64,000 bases of DNA from Craterostigma plantagineum (GCA_027422505.1 JAPQWV010000002.1:28808501-28872500); one strand, 5' to 3'. Counted from the first letter of the stretch, positions 1-13,149 are shown. The notes: generated from the letters alone by a model not told the origin. Made by a program: numbers and translations.

Positions 1-604
1 AATATAGTTGATCGTCGAAACGGCGTCGTTCATCTGTATATATGTAGTATGAGATCCTCTATTCCGCGGTTTCCACTAGCTTTCAACTTAGAAAATATTA
101 TTACACGACACCCTACGAAGTATATAACACCCATAAATATATACATTTATATATAATACACCGAATCTGAGTATTTAAACACAAAAAATATGATTTTGAT
201 GAACGTTCTAGTAAAATACATATAATATGTATTAATTTGAAATCCCTAATGAGTTATAGTCGAATAGAATCTCATGCCATACATCCGAAAGAAAAAAAAA
301 ACTACTCACTCCGTTCCGCTAATTTTATCACCCTTTTTCACTTCGGACGTGTCAAAATATATATTACTTTACCTTTTCATTGTACTATATTATTATAATA
401 ATATCACCTTAATTTGAGTATTTATCTACCCACACAATACCTTCAGCTAAAACCAAACCATACAGCAACACAAAGACGACGATGAGTAAAGTATAGACAA
501 GGACTGTCTGTTCTTAACATATATTCTCGAAATAGAAAGCTCCAAAAGACACCAATATTATATATATATATATATCATCAACACGCCCAATTCCAATAGT
601 TCTT
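1..604. other. AT-rich intergenic DNA, possible Stowaway end
   Basis: No coding region is evident. The stretch lies beyond the stop codon of the ERD7-like gene and must contain its 3' UTR. Around 301-335 the text (ctcactccgttccgc, then TTTTATCACC) resembles one terminus of a Stowaway/mariner MITE, but I did not find a matching inverted partner, so it is at best a fragment. A short AT microsatellite sits near 558-576. Confidence 0.4.
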
Positions 605-2689
605 TCACTGAGATCCCTTCTTCAATCTGTCAGCTTGTGCCTTTGCAGCAGCTTTGGCTAAACTTCCCGGGCGAAAAGAGGGTCTTGGATTCAAAGCCTT
701 TCGTATCTTAAACACCGCCCACGCCGTCCCAATCGCGTGCCCCGCCGCTTCCAGCCCATGATGGGTCGCCTGACCCGCATGTTCTCCAAATCTGATATCA
801 ACATTAAATATAAAACGAAAAAAATGAAACATTGCTAGAGTAATATAAATTTTGACTGATCGTTCAATTATATAAATTTCACTGATAGAATAAATCAAAA
901 TCTCTCAGGTCCATTTTTTAATATTATAAGAAACTGCCTCCCTCCTATCCGATCGATTTTAGGGAGGACTCCCCAAACTGTATTGTGCAATCAAATCAAT
1001 CTTCGATTCACTACCACCTATTCATATTTTCACGTGCTAAGGTCAGCGGACATCTTGAAATTAAGAAAGTAGATTGTCCCAAATCGATTGATTACTCAAG
1101 CTCTTGGAAAGATTAGTTAATATACCATACATTATCTACTGCTATCGCCTATTCATTTTAGAGAGAACCTTCAAATCTAATAAACTTGCCCATGATTTAG
1201 TATCATCAATTTGATTAGTTAATATACCATAGATTATCTACTGCTATCGCCTATTGATTTTAGAAAGAACCTTCAAATTCTAATAAACTTGGCCATGATT
1301 TAGTATCATCAATTTGATTAGTTAATATACCATAGATTATCTACTGCTATCGCCTATTGATTTTAGAAAGAACCTTCAAATTCTAATAAACTTGCCCATG
1401 ATTTAGTATCATCAATTTGATAGATGAAGAGTCCATTATCATTTACCTATGTGAGACGAGGCCTGTTGTGACGACTGAAGTAGTCGACATAACGTTCTTC
1501 CCAGCAACTTCAACAGCGTCGAAAACCTTGTCTTTAAATTGCAGAAAAAATGTCAAATAATTCCAACAAAGATTCCAAAAGAAATTGAGATATAAACAAC
1601 CAAGTACTTACTGAACCCATCCAAGGAAGCAAGAATTATTTCTCCAGGAAGAAGGCTGAAGAACTTCTGTCCCAACTTAGAGTTCGTAACAGAGCGCGTG
1701 AAGAAACCAGACACCTTCACAACGCCAGAAAGTACGCCTATCGCAACGTTTTCAGTCATCCTCGTCATATCTTCAACCCTGTTAAAAATAATAACCGCGC
1801 AATCTACGATCAGCAATCTGCTGTAAGAACACTCATCACTCTCAATCATCAGATGAGAAAGTACAGAAAAAAAAAGGCGACACCTTTTCATCCTCCTCGC
1901 CGCCTGCTCGCTAACTTGCGTAGACCCTTTACTAATCCTCTGCATAAGGTAATCGTTGCCCCACTTAAGCCTATCGACGGTGACGTCACCGCACCATATT
2001 ATCCCCCTCACGACTTGGCCCGAGCCCGAAGCTATGAGCTTTGCTATGCTTCCACTGTAATCCTCAACGTTAGGAGCCAAAGTCGTCCAATAAGCAGAAG
2101 CGCTTCTCTCCAATTCATCTTTCTTGGCCACCATCTCATCTGGCGATACTTTCTTGGCCGCCGAGCCCCATTCGACGACTTCAGAAGAAGTAGTTTCTTC
2201 GACCCTAAAAGCGCTGAACTTGTCCAAGATTGAGTCGAGCTCCTTCAATAGTCCTTCTTGCCCCTTGGCAGCTATCGTAAGTCCGTAGTTGAGTATATTA
2301 TCGTCCATGGGTTCGGCGTTTTCTTCTTCCGAGGGCGCCCTTATGCTGAAGAAGTAGTGGGATTCGTCTAGCTTCACGGCTGGCTCGTCCTTCGTTAGAG
2401 GCCATTGGATTTCGCCGCCTACGCGGGCGACGGCGGCTACTACGTGGTCGCCCTGCTTGAGCTGTACGACGGAGAAATCGCCGGAGGCTAGCTCGACGCT
2501 TTGCTCTTTGTCGATTAGGTGGAGTATGGCGCCTGGGATTCTGATGATGACTTGCTCCGACGAATCAAAGCTTGGATGGTTCGTGGTTGATCCATGGACT
2601 TCTTCTTCGTCGTCGGGGAAGAGCTTCTCTGCTATGTCTTTGGTTTCGTCGACGTCGGCGTTGGTTTTTGTGGGACTTTGAGGAGACAT
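605..2689 (-). CDS. ERD7: ERD7-like senescence/dehydration-associated protein
   Basis: Coding exons on the minus strand are 2689-1884, 1778-1612, 1531-1447 and 791-605, giving 414 residues; every junction is GT-AG and the phases join. The C-terminal half is the plant senescence domain: residues in exons 2-4 read LSGVVKVSGFF, SLLPGEIILASLDGFN, DAVEVAGKNV, VTTGLVSHR and GTAWAVFKIRKALNP, which I recognise as the ERD7 (Early Responsive to Dehydration 7) family. ERD7 proteins are lipid-droplet- or membrane-associated and stress-induced, and in Arabidopsis contribute to membrane lipid remodelling in the cold; that role is family knowledge. I chose the Met at 2689 (MSPQSPT) because the upstream in-frame Met at 2761 would add 24 residues that do not look like the family's N terminus. 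Intron 3 is long (792-1446) and contains a 103-bp tandem repeat. Confidence 0.9.
1111..1419. repeat. Three-copy ~103-bp tandem repeat in ERD7 intron 3
   Basis: Three consecutive near-identical units begin at 1111, 1213 and 1316, each starting gattagttaatataccata and ending tagtatcatcaattt. Copies 2 and 3 are closer to each other than to copy 1, which has several substitutions and a 1-bp length difference. The repeat lies wholly within an intron and codes for nothing. Confidence 0.9.
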
Positions 2690-3225
2690 GTTTGCTGGTA
2701 TATGGATTCGACGAATGCTTGGTGTTGTTTCTATATCGTATATTGATTTGATAATATCCAAGTAGAGGTATTTGAGATGGAGTAAAGATAATAATTGTAT
2801 TGGGGGTGGGTTTTTATCGTCTTTTAATTTTAACTATATAAGGAAGGGAAGCAACGTGTCGGCTTCCGACACGAAGCAACCGAATTAGAAGCCATGTGAA
2901 GTTTCATATACAATCTTAGTGGTGCGAAGCGATGCGCTGGACGTACACCTGCGTGTAACGAATTTTTTTCTATTATAAAATATCGGATATTTAAATGTTT
3001 GTCCGAAACCAATTTTATGGTACACGTGTTGTTTCATGACCTTAAGAGAGCCATCTGGAACATTTGTAGTTTTTCCAGAACCATGGCAAGAAAATATGAA
3101 TCAGTCCCATATATATGCCCAGACAAAGAAATAATAATAATAATGAAAGTGGCCTCTAGACTTAAAAGCAACGTATTTATAAGATGCCCGTGGAGAGTGT
3201 TGATGTTGAGTTTCAACTGAAGCAA
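2690..3225. other. Upstream region of the ERD7-like gene
   Basis: This contains the promoter and 5' leader of the minus-strand ERD7-like gene and the flank of the neighbouring retroelement. No further gene is supported; the short open frames here lack family resemblance. Confidence 0.5.
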
Positions 3226-4003
3226 TGTTGGGGTAACATTCGAGTCAACATCTGTTGGCCAAGAATGTTCCCTATCTCAGTTTTATCTTTCATGCCCAAA
3301 ACTAATCTTATATATGACGTGCCATTTTTCTAGTATTATGCAGGATATGGATGAGTGCTGGAAGCAATCAAATCATGTGGAACGAGTGTGGATAAGCTAG
3401 AGCGAAAATAGGAAAAGAGCATGCTAAAAATAGAAGACTTGGAGCTTGAGTGAAGACCAAGCTCTTGGGAGTGACCAAGTCGTCCTAGAACGATCTTCAA
3501 CTGTCTAACTTCACTTAGTAGACGTTAGTGGACGTTATGGGTGGTCACCAAGTCGTTGAAGAAGTCTCTTACAAGTTGAAGACCTATATAAGTCGAAGGA
3601 CTTAATCATTTGAAGATACGACGAACAACGAGCGAGAAAAGGCTTTCGAGCGAGCATTATACTTCAAAGAGAGATTTTCTTTTTAAGTCTAGCTTTTCAA
3701 AGATCAAGAGATCTTGTAGTTTGTAGAATCGTTTTTGATTCGTAGGTTTTTGCTAGACGTGTTTAACTATCCTTTTTGATAGTTTGTAATCCATCTTTCT
3801 AGTGGATTTTTGCGCCTTGAGGCACGCAGCAAGTTATTTAACTTGCTGCATAAAATCATCTCTTGAGTTCATTTCGTTTCGTCTTTATTTTACTACCATT
3901 TCCGCTGTGCATAAAAAGTGAGAGTGAGTGTTAGCCCAACATCACGCCTAACATCAGTTTACTACTTAGTGTTTTTACATCCATTTGTACGGGACCCCCT
4001 TCA
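3226..4003 (+). repeat. 5' LTR of truncated Copia element
   Basis: The end is fixed by the primer binding site three bases downstream. The start is inferred from TGTTGGGG and is less certain, since no second LTR is available for comparison. Confidence 0.6.
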
Positions 4004-4006
4004 AAG

Positions 4007-4019
4007 TGGTATCAGAGCC
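4007..4019 (+). other. Primer binding site (tRNA-iMet type)
   Basis: TGGTATCAGAGCC is complementary to the 3' end of plant initiator methionine tRNA, the usual primer for reverse transcription of plant Copia elements. Confidence 0.9.
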
Positions 4020-4056
4020 TACGCTTGACACTACTAAGCGCTGAAGATCATCTACA

Positions 4057-6083
4057 ATGGATGTTACAAGCTCAAACCATCTCGCCAAAGTCCCGTGTTA
4101 GACGGTTCCAATTATGCCTATTGGAAGGTTCGTGTTCGGCAGTGCATCAAGTCCATCGATGTGCGAGCATATGAAGCAGTGCTGCATGGTTATACGACTC
4201 CAAAGACTCCACAAGACGCTTATGGTGAAGTCGTGGATAAGCCGTTCGAGCAATGGACGATCACGGAGAAGAACGCGGGCGAATACAACGACAAGGCACT
4301 CAACGCCATCTTCTCATCCGTGGACATGTTTATGTTCAAGATCATCCAGAATTGCTCTACTGCTCAAGATGCTTGGGATCTTCTCCAGAAGTACTGTGAA
4401 GGCGACGCTAGTGTGCGTGAAACCAAGCTTCGCCTTCTCCTTAGTCAGTTCGAGAACATCAGGATGAAGGAAGACGAAGATATCAGCACGTACTTTGGAA
4501 AACTGTTGACGATCTCAAGCGGTGCGCCAGCCTAGGAGATCCTATGACAAATAAGGTATTAAACTCTAAAGCTCTTCGTACACTAACCGAAAAATTTAAT
4601 GTGAAGGTATCGGCGATCGAGGAGTCATACAACCTAGCAAACATGAACTTCACCGTCTTGTGAACATCTTGAAAAACTTCGAAACCAATCTCGAAATCCA
4701 AAGGAGGGCCGCACGAGGAAAGAGTGTAGCACTGGTCAGCCAGCCATCGAAGGAACAGATTGAGTTCGATCCCAACAACGAAGAGGACATGGCCATGGTT
4801 GTGAAGAGATTTGCGAAGTACTTCAAAAAGAAGAATGTTGTGCAGAATGTTGGCCTAACATTCAGAAAGGGCCAGAATGCACAAATTGAAACGTCTTCTG
4901 CTCCTCCGTTCGTTAAGCGCAAGCCATTTGGGAAGTCTGATGGGAAGAAGAAAAATATCAATTATGAGTCAGTGAGATGCTACGAATGCCAAGGTTGGAG
5001 CCACTTTGCCAACGAATGTGCAAACACACTTCGCAAGCATGGTAAGTCTATGTGGATCGACTTGTCAGACGATGAAGATGAAGAACCCTGCTATGAGGAG
5101 AATAAGCAATCATCGGTTACTATCCAGTCCTTCTCTGACGACGAAGGAGATGAAGATCATCAAATTGGCTTCACTGCGGTAACAGATGTTGAGCCAACAT
5201 CTGACTCAACATCTGAAAAACATATTATTTTTGATTATGATGACTCAAACTGTCTTGATGGTCTTTTGAGTTCCGATGATGCAGAGCCTGAAGCAGATAG
5301 TTGTGAAGAAGCCTTTCAGATGCTGTTGGGACATTATGAAACAGAGAAGGCGAAAAATTCACAACTTCATGCCGCGGTCAAAGTCTTGTCTGAGGAAAAT
5401 GAGAAGAACGAAAAGATCATTGAAGGCTTGATGGAAGGCATGACCAAGTTGGAAGCTGCACTGACCAGAAAAGGACAAGGAGATTGACAAGCTTCAAAAG
5501 CGAGTAGATGAGGCCGATCATACCTTTACAAAAATGAACAAGAGTAAGTCAACACTTGATGAGGTATTGTCTCTTGGTATCTTTGATAAGCAAGGTCTAG
5601 GATATAATTCTCAGCCTGAGCGTGAAATTCCAAAACCCAAGACCCATGTTCAGCCTAAGATAGCCTTTGTTAAAGCACAGTCGAAAGTGATGAGTGTGAA
5701 GTTGTGAAACATAAGAATAGTACCAAGCATGTGACCCCTAAGAGTAAAGATAGCTCTTATATTTGCCATCATTGCAAGCAGTCTGGACATCTAAAACCGT
5801 TTTGCTGGAAATTGAAGAGGGAGATTTCTGTCAAGAAATCGATGTCGGCTGAAATGTCATCCAACATAACATCCAACATTGAGAAATCCGTGTTGAAGGG
5901 GATGATTGGAGAAACTTCAGCTGGCTCATCTTCGAATTTCAGTAAACAGAATGCTGTAGTTACATCTAAGGAAGTGTGGGTCGAGAAATCAGCGAATAAA
6001 TGTCTTGTTGTATATACTTCTTTGCGAGCTAACGTGACAGGTTCATGGTACTTCGATAGCGGGTGTTCCCGGCACATGACATT
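4057..6083 (+). pseudogene. Copia gag and start of protease, broken
   Basis: The likely initiator ATG is at 4057 (MDVTSSNHL). A frame break occurs within about 40 bases, and the reading resumes at 4095 with a UBN2/DUF4219-type Gag (LDGSNYAYWKVRVRQCIK). Further breaks fall near 4535-4660 and 5490-5704. Two CCHC zinc knuckles are visible, one in CYECQGWSHFANEC at about 4980 and one in CHHCKQSGHLKPFC at about 5764. The aspartic protease signature SWYFDSGCSRHMT, which has the Asp-Ser-Gly form typical of Copia proteases, lies just before the truncation. The product would package element RNA if intact; here it is non-functional. Confidence 0.82.
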
Positions 6084-8058
6084 ATATAAAATTAAATCAT
6101 TATATATCAGTTTTACGCGATATCTTCACCCATTGTTTCATAAAGATAAGGTTGAATATATTTATGTTTGTAAAAATAATAATGACATTTATAAAATATA
6201 GCATGATTATCCCCCTTTTAAAGCCAAATTGATTTCAAATGCATTAAAACATGACACATTAGACTTAAAATTAATAACAGGCCCAAGTAAAACATGACCC
6301 ATTCCAAGTTAAATAAAATTAGGTCTTCTCAGTCATGATCTTCCTCACAAAGCCTTCATGTCACACTTCTCTAGCAGCCTTCACGTCACAGTTGTCTCTA
6401 GCATCAGTGACCTTTTTAATCAGCCCTCTCTTGCCCTAATTCGCCTTCTTCCATGGGGGGCTCTGAAGCTGCAGAAGGGAACAAGCTGCGACGCGTCATT
6501 CATGTGCTGTGGGGGCTTTTCAAGCTGTGAAGAACAAAAATTAGTGGCCAACAAAGATACAGTCGGCATGCCCCTACGAGGTACTCCAGGCGGCCGTGGG
6601 GTCAAGTGACCCCTTGTGCCCAGCGCTAGCTCCGTGCCTGCCCACAGGTAAAAAAAGTCCAATATAACTTTAAAATCAAAGTGACCCTACTGGTACTATC
6701 TTTTTCTTCCTCACGTTAAGAACTCCATGGATGCACAACTAAGCTATAGTACCAGTTTTTTTCCCGGCGGCCAGGGGTCATTGGACCCCCCTGACCCCTA
6801 CGTAGGACCGCCCCTGAACACTTGCATTATGTAACTACTATTTTTAAACTATGTATAGAATATAATCCCTCAACTGGAATATTAAAATGACATCGAAATA
6901 TCCTTAACGCAACATTTTAACACGATTGAAAGGTTTGTTAAACCGGATTAGACTCGCCGGTTCAGACCGGTCCAAAATCTTGTTCGGTCCGGTCCGATCC
7001 AATAGTTTAATTAAAAAATTAATGTGAAAAGAAAAGGTAAAGTTAAATGGACTTACAAGTAATCTAATGGGCTGAAAACATTTCGGCCCAATTGATTATT
7101 TTAGTTTTTATGACAAACTATAGCGCAAACTTTTATTATTTTAACTTTATTTAAAAGAAGAAAAAATATTTATTAAAGGTGTTACAACCATCTTCCGAGC
7201 CACGTTCAATATTCTTTACTAAAAAATGAAAAATAGTTATTGTAGCAATTTTAATATTTTTTTTCAATGCACAGGTCTTATTCCGGTTTTTTGGATTTTT
7301 ATTCCGGTTAAACCACTTAACCACTAAAATTTTTTGATCATATTAAAAAACTCGAATTCAGACCTGAATATCCTTAAATAATACGTCACCGAGGAATAAT
7401 GCACATCACTAAACCTTAAACCAAAAATTTTTCGGTCATATTAAAAAATTCGGTCTCGGACCCTTTGTTCGTATGTCCTTAAATAATAATACTTTGCGGA
7501 GGAATATCACTCTTGCCGTTGGTGGGACATTGTTAGGGTATCTCCAACGTAACTTCATTCTTAACGTTGGACTCTATATTTGACGTTAAAAGATCTGCAG
7601 TGGAAAACGTCACGCCATCTATCCCGAGATCTACGGTGACCCGCTATGTTTAGCGGACCACTGGTCACACAAAAGCCAAAGATCTCTCTTTCTTTTTTAT
7701 TTTTCTGTTTTATTTTGGATTTGATTATTTGTACAGTAATATATTGTATATTATGATTTCGGAGAAGATTTAAGCTTGAGGTTGGGATTGAATGGTCGAG
7801 TTGAAGAAAGCGATTGACAGAGAATTGGGTGCAAAGTAATATTATTGATATAAATTGCAAAAAAAATGTCCATTATCTAATATAACTAACATTATTATTT
7901 ATCATGTATAATTTATATGATCTTTAGTTAAAGAGAAAATAATCAGAATAGAATATGCGGCACATAATAATCAAACGTCTTGTTATATTATTTAATGTAG
8001 TTCTCCACTAATTTGTTTAGTTAGATAATAATCTGGTCTGATAATAAACTAATATTAT
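6084..8058. other. Gene-free interval with degenerate repeats
   Basis: No gene is supported. Two diverged direct copies of a GC-rich motif occur at about 6588-6650 and 6763-6822 (GGCGGCC.GGGGTCA ... GACCCC ... CCGCCCCTG-like), resembling transposon termini. Around 6930-7320 the sequence is rich in CCGGTT words (ttaaaccggatta; ccggttaaacca), suggestive of a decayed MITE. I cannot assign a superfamily to either. Confidence 0.4.
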
Positions 8059-8564
8059 TGTTAGGATATGCGGAAATCTCCGATAATTATTTTGCCCGAA
8101 AAATGACGATAATAAATAAAAGAGACGAAAATAATATTTAGACAGTGACACGAAATTTACGTGGTTCGGTCAGAATGACCTACGTCCACGGGCCGGAGGG
8201 TAGAACTTCTTTATTATGTGGAGAGATTACAAACACGTACACTGACGTGGTACAAAAACAGCTACAATAATATAAGGAGTAGGCTACAGAAAATAACCGG
8301 AGAGGAGAAGATATGTATGGCTGTGGTGTTATTTTTCCCTTTGCTGAGTACCTCTATTTATAGGCATAGCTCCTGCATTATTCTTCCATGTAAACAGACG
8401 AAACTTATTACGGCTTTGTTATATGAACAGAAGAAAAACATCTGCAACTCTTTTGGAAATTCCCATTGGCAGTCAAAGAAAGAAGCTTTGTCTTCTTATG
8501 ATGTAATCGGCGCCCACCATTAGAGAACCAAATGTCCACGTCTCTTTATCAAGCTCACCTAACA
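8059..8564 (-). repeat. 3' LTR of the 8.06-13.15 kb Copia element
   Basis: 506 bp with TG...CA ends and a perfect 7-bp terminal inverted repeat TGTTAGG/CCTAACA. It is adjacent to a minus-strand polypurine tract at about 8565-8580 (AAGGTGGAGATT read on the minus strand). Confidence 0.92.
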
Positions 8565-8644
8565 AATCTCCACCTTGAGCTTGATTCCGTACTCCACCTT
8601 AATTAATAACACATTTATCTCCCTCCGACCTTAGCCCCGACGGG

Positions 8645-11600
8645 CTAGTTCACCATTTCTGAAACACCAATCAAGTCCAAGCAATGCTTGAACTTGGAAA
8701 CTGGAAGAGCCTTCGTGAACAAATCTGCAGGATTATCCTTCGTATCGATCTTCTTGATAAACACCTTCTTATCTGCAATGATATCACGAATAAAATGATA
8801 CTTGACATCAATATGCTTAGTCCTTTCGTGATACATCTGATCCTTAGACAAATGAATCGCACTTTGACTATCACAGAAAATCGTAATAACTCTCTGACTT
8901 TGAGTTAATTCGCCGAATAACCATGTCAACCACAATGCTTCTTTGATCGCATCAGTAATGGCCATGTATTCCGCTTCAGTAGTAGATAACGCCACTACAT
9001 GCTGTAGAGTAGCTTTCCAGCTAACTGCACAACCTCCAATAGAAAATACATAACCAGTAAGTGATCGTCGTTTATCGAGATCACCTGCGTAGTCTGAATC
9101 GACGAAGCCAACGAGAGTATCACTGTTTCTGCCAAACTCCAAACAAGTGCTTAGAGTACCCTTCAAGTATCTGAGAATCCACTTCACTGCTTGCCAGTGT
9201 TCTTTCCCTGGATTAGCCATGTACCTGCTAACAACACTAACAGCCTGTGAAATATCAGGACGTACCATTGCATACATAATACTGCCGCCTGCACTCGAGT
9301 AAGGAACTCGTGTCATGTACGCTTCTTCCTCATCTGATGATGGTGACTGACCAGCGCTTAGCCTAAAATGGCTAGCAAGAGGAGTGCTGACTGGTTTGGC
9401 ATCGCTCATGCCAAATCTCTCCAAAACCTTCTTGAGGTAACTTTCCTGGGTCAGGTATAACTTACCAGCTCCTCTATCACGTTTAATCTCCATACCAAGA
9501 ATCTTCTTAGCTGCTCCTAAATCCTTCATTTCAAATTCACCATTCAATAAGGCCTTCAACTGGTGAATTTCTGCAAGATTCTTAGCCGCAATGAGCATGT
9601 CATCAACATATAACAATAGATAAATGAACGAACTGTCATTTAACTTCCGGAAGTAAACACAACTATCATACTTGCTCCTGGAGAAACTATGACCCAACAT
9701 GAAAGAATCAAAACGTTTACCACTGTCTTGGAGACTGCTTTAATCCGTATAAGGATTTCTTCAGCAGACAAACTTGGTCTTCCTTGCCTTTAACTATGAA
9801 GCCTTCGGGTTGCTTCATATAAATCTGTTCATCTAAATCGCCATGTAAGAACGCCGTCTTGACGTCAAGCTGTTCTAACTCCAAATCATGCATGGCAACG
9901 AATGCAAGTAATACACGAATAGAGCTATGTCTAACGACAGGTGAGAATACATCATTAAAATCAACACCTTGTACCTGACTATAGCCTTTCGCGACTAATC
10001 GCGCCTTATACCTTGCATCGTCAGAACCAGATATACCTTCTTTCTTTTTGAAGACCCACTTACATCCGACTATTTTCTTTTTCTTCGGCGGCGGCACAAG
10101 AATCCAAGTACCATTCTTGTGCAGAGACTCCATTTCTTCATTCATCGCTACCAGCCACTTATCAGAATTATCATCGGTTATTGCCTCCGAATAGGTAGAA
10201 GGTTCGCCGCCTCCACCTGTTTCTTGCGCCACTGATAAAGCATACGAAACTAAATTCACGTACCGTTGTGGTAGTCGAATCTCCCGTCTCTCCCTATCTC
10301 TGGCTATAGAATATTCCTGCTCGGTACTTTCATCTTCAACAGTATCTGAATCAGGTTCTGTCTGGTCCTCTTGATCTGTTGAACTCGTAGTAGGATCATT
10401 TGAAGGATCTTTGTTGATCTCGAGCTCCACCTCGCTGTGTACACTATCCTTCTTTTCTTCATTAGAAGAATTAGTAGACTCTTTCGAAGGATGCAACATA
10501 GAAGACTCGTCGAAAGTAACATCTCTGCTAATTATAAATTTGGGTGACTTGGGATCAGGATTATATAATCTATATCCTTTCACCCCTGAAGCGTAACCGA
10601 GAAAAATACACTTTTTAGCTCTAGGCTCTAACTTTCCCTCGTTTACGTGCATATAAGCTGGACACCCAAATATTCTTAAGTTGGAATAATCAGCAGGAGT
10701 ACCTGACCATACTTCCTCAGGAGTCTTGAAATTAATCGGTGAACACGGTGAACGGTTGACAATATAACGTGCTGCGGCGATAGCTTCAGCCCAAAAATCA
10801 TTTGTCAACCCACCATTGGAGATCATACATCGAGCTCTCTCTAAAAGCGTCCGGTTCATGCGCTCGGCAACACCATTTTGTTGAGGCGTCATTCGAACAG
10901 TGTGATGTCGAGCAATACCTTCATTCTTGCAGAATTCGTTGAACTCACTTCCACAAAATTCTAAGCCATTATCTGTCCGCAACCGCTTGATCTGTTTTCC
11001 TGTCTGCTTTTCAATCAAAGCTTTCCATTGTTTAAATGTTAGGAAAACATCACTTTTCTGTTTAAGAAAATAGACCCAAACTTTCCTCGAGAAATCATCG
11101 ATGAAAGTCAACATGTATCTTGCACCACCTTTGGACGGAACACGAGAAGGACCCCATACATCAGAATGAATATAGTCCAAAGTACCTTTCGTCCTGTGGA
11201 CAGCTGGCGAATTGAAGCTGACTCGTTTCTGCTTCCCAAAAATACAGTGTTCGCAAAAGTCCATCTTACCAGAACTTTGACCGCAAAGTAGGCCCCGCTT
11301 GCTTAAAATCGTCAAACCTTTTTCTCCCATGTGTCCAAGTCGCATATGCCATAATCGCGTGGTATCAACCTCCGGGGATGTCGAAACTGCAGCGGAACCT
11401 GTAACTGTAGTTCCCTGCAAAATATATAAATTTCCAGACCTGCAAGCTTTCATCACGACAAGGGCACCTCTGGCAATCTTCAAAACTCCACCTTCACCTG
11501 AGAACCTGCACCCTTGTGATTCAAGTGTGCCTAGAGAGATCAGATTTCTCTTCATATCTGGAACGTGTCTGACTTCTGTGAGCGTTTGGATGATTCCGTC

Positions 11601-12606
11601 GAACATCTTGATCCTAACTGTGCCTTTACCAACAACTTTACACGGAGCATCATTTCCCATTAAAACATATCCACCATCAAATTTTTCATATGTGGAAAAT
11701 AATCCTGACTCCGACTTATGTGGTAAGAACAACCCGAATCTAAGATCCACTCATTATCAGACCTAACAATATTTGCAGTTGCTACAAAAATTCTTCCATC
11801 GCTCTCATCTGCAGCTACACTAGCTTCGGCAGGTTTATTATTTTGCTGATTATTTTTCTCCTTATTTTTTAATTTAAAACAATCAGCTTTAATGTGTCCC
11901 TTTTTCTTGCAAAAATTACACACTTTATTTCTGTACCTGGATTTCGACCTTTCTTTAGATCTGCTACTTTCAGCATCTCTACGTTCTGGTCTTCCCCGTG
12001 CAAACAGACCTTCTGCCTGGCTACCACTTGTTTCTCCCGTAATATCCCTGTCTATCTGTTCTTTCGATTGTAAAGCAGATTTGACACTAGCATACGATAT
12101 CGTATCTTTCCCATAGATTATGGTGTCACGAAAATGCTTTAAAGACGAGGAAGGGAACACAACAATATTATGGCCTGATCTTCGTCCGTCACTTTAACTT
12201 CTACGTTCGCCAAATCAATAATGATAGAATCGAATTTATCGAGATGCGAGAGAATAGAGGTACCTTCCGTCATTTTCATACTGTATAGCTTCTGCTTTAA
12301 ATAAAGCCGATTCTCCTTAGTTTTCTTCATGTAGATAGCTTTTAACGCATCCCACATACCCATGGCCGTCGTCTCCGTGGCAACTTCTTGCAAAACCTCG
12401 TAAGAGAGATTTAATATAATCGCCGATCTTGCTTTCTTGTCCAATTCATTAAATTGATCGTCCTTCATTTCGGTTGGTTTCTTCTTTGCGCCTTCAAGCG
12501 CCACCTCGCAACCGTCTTGAATGAGTATGGCCTCCATCTTGAGACTCCACATTGCAAAGTTGACGTTTCTGTCGAACTTTTCAATTGACATTTTTGTTAT
12601 CGTCAT
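8645..12606 (-). pseudogene. Copia Gag-Pol, three frame breaks
   Basis: Gag starts at 12606 (MTITKMSIEKFDRNVNF, UBN2-type). The frame changes near 12150, after which come the CCHC knuckle CNFCKKKGHIKADC and the protease motif [12 protein letters not shown]. It changes again near 11700, before integrase. Integrase shows the HHCC zinc site (HMRLGHM ... CEHCIFGKQ) and catalytic-core Asp residues in HSDVWGP and RTDNGLEF. The RT shows the [13 protein letters not shown] region; a short deletion at about 9715 shifts the frame after GLKQSPRQW. The rest of RT (LLLYVDDMLI) and RNase H (GFVDSDYAGD) continue to a stop at 8645. All domains of an autonomous Copia are present, so only small lesions separate it from integrity. 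Confidence 0.9.
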
Positions 12607-12630
12607 GGTGGCTAAAAAATAAATCGGGTT

Positions 12631-12643
12631 GGCTCTGATTCCA
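12631..12643 (-). other. Primer binding site of Copia element
   Basis: The minus strand reads TGGAATCAGAGCC, one base different from the usual tRNA-iMet PBS TGGTATCAGAGCC, three bases inside the 5' LTR. Confidence 0.8.
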
Positions 12644-12646
12644 ATT

Positions 12647-13149
12647 TGTTAGGATATGCGGAAATCCCCGATAATTATTTTGCCCGAAAAATGACGATAA
12701 TAAATAAAAGAGACGAAAATAATATTTGGACAGTGACACGAAATTTACGTTTGGCCAGAATGACCTACGTCCACGGGCCGGAGGGTAGAACTTCTTTATT
12801 ATGTGGAGAGATTACAAACACGTACACTGACGTGGTACAAAAACAGCTACAATAATATAAGGAGTAGGCTACAGAAAATAACCGGAGAGGAGAAGATATG
12901 TATTGCTGTGGTGTTATTTTTCCCTTTGCTGAGTACCTCTATTTATAGGCATAGCTCCTGCATTATTCTTCCATGTAAACAGACGAAACTTATTACGGCT
13001 TTGTTATACGAACAGAAGAAAAACATCTGCAACTCTTTTGGAAATTCCCATTGGCAGTCAAAGAAAGAAGCTTTGTCTTCTTATGATGTAATCGGCGCCC
13101 ACCATTAGAGAACCAAATGTCCACGTCTCTTTATCAAGCTCACCTAACA
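12647..13149 (-). repeat. 5' LTR of the 8.06-13.15 kb Copia element
   Basis: 503 bp, the partner of 8059-8564. Relative to the other LTR it has a 3-bp deletion near 12750. Internal-type sequence rather than genomic flank follows it at 13150. Confidence 0.92.

Larger units (their letters stand above)
3226..6083 (+). mobile_element. Truncated Copia retrotransposon (5' LTR + gag)
   Basis: This is a plus-strand element beginning with an LTR (3226-4003, starting TGTTGGGG and ending TTCA). The initiator-Met primer binding site follows at 4007-4019, then gag. Coding similarity stops abruptly just after the protease signature at about 6083, where the sequence changes to AT-rich DNA. Integrase, reverse transcriptase, RNase H and the 3' LTR are all absent, so the element is a 5' fragment left by deletion or a later rearrangement. 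No target duplication can be defined. Confidence 0.8.
8059..13149 (-). mobile_element. Copia LTR retrotransposon, minus strand
   Basis: The LTRs are at 8059-8564 (3' LTR) and 12647-13149 (5' LTR), both starting TGTTAGG and ending CCTAACA. They are about 99% identical, with six substitutions and one 3-bp indel seen by eye. The PBS and polypurine tract are in the correct places for a minus-strand element. The gene order on the minus strand is gag, protease, integrase, RT, RNase H, which defines Copia. The reading frame is interrupted at three points. A 207-bp piece of internal sequence lies outside the 5' LTR (13150-13356), so this is not a simple insertion. Confidence 0.93.
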
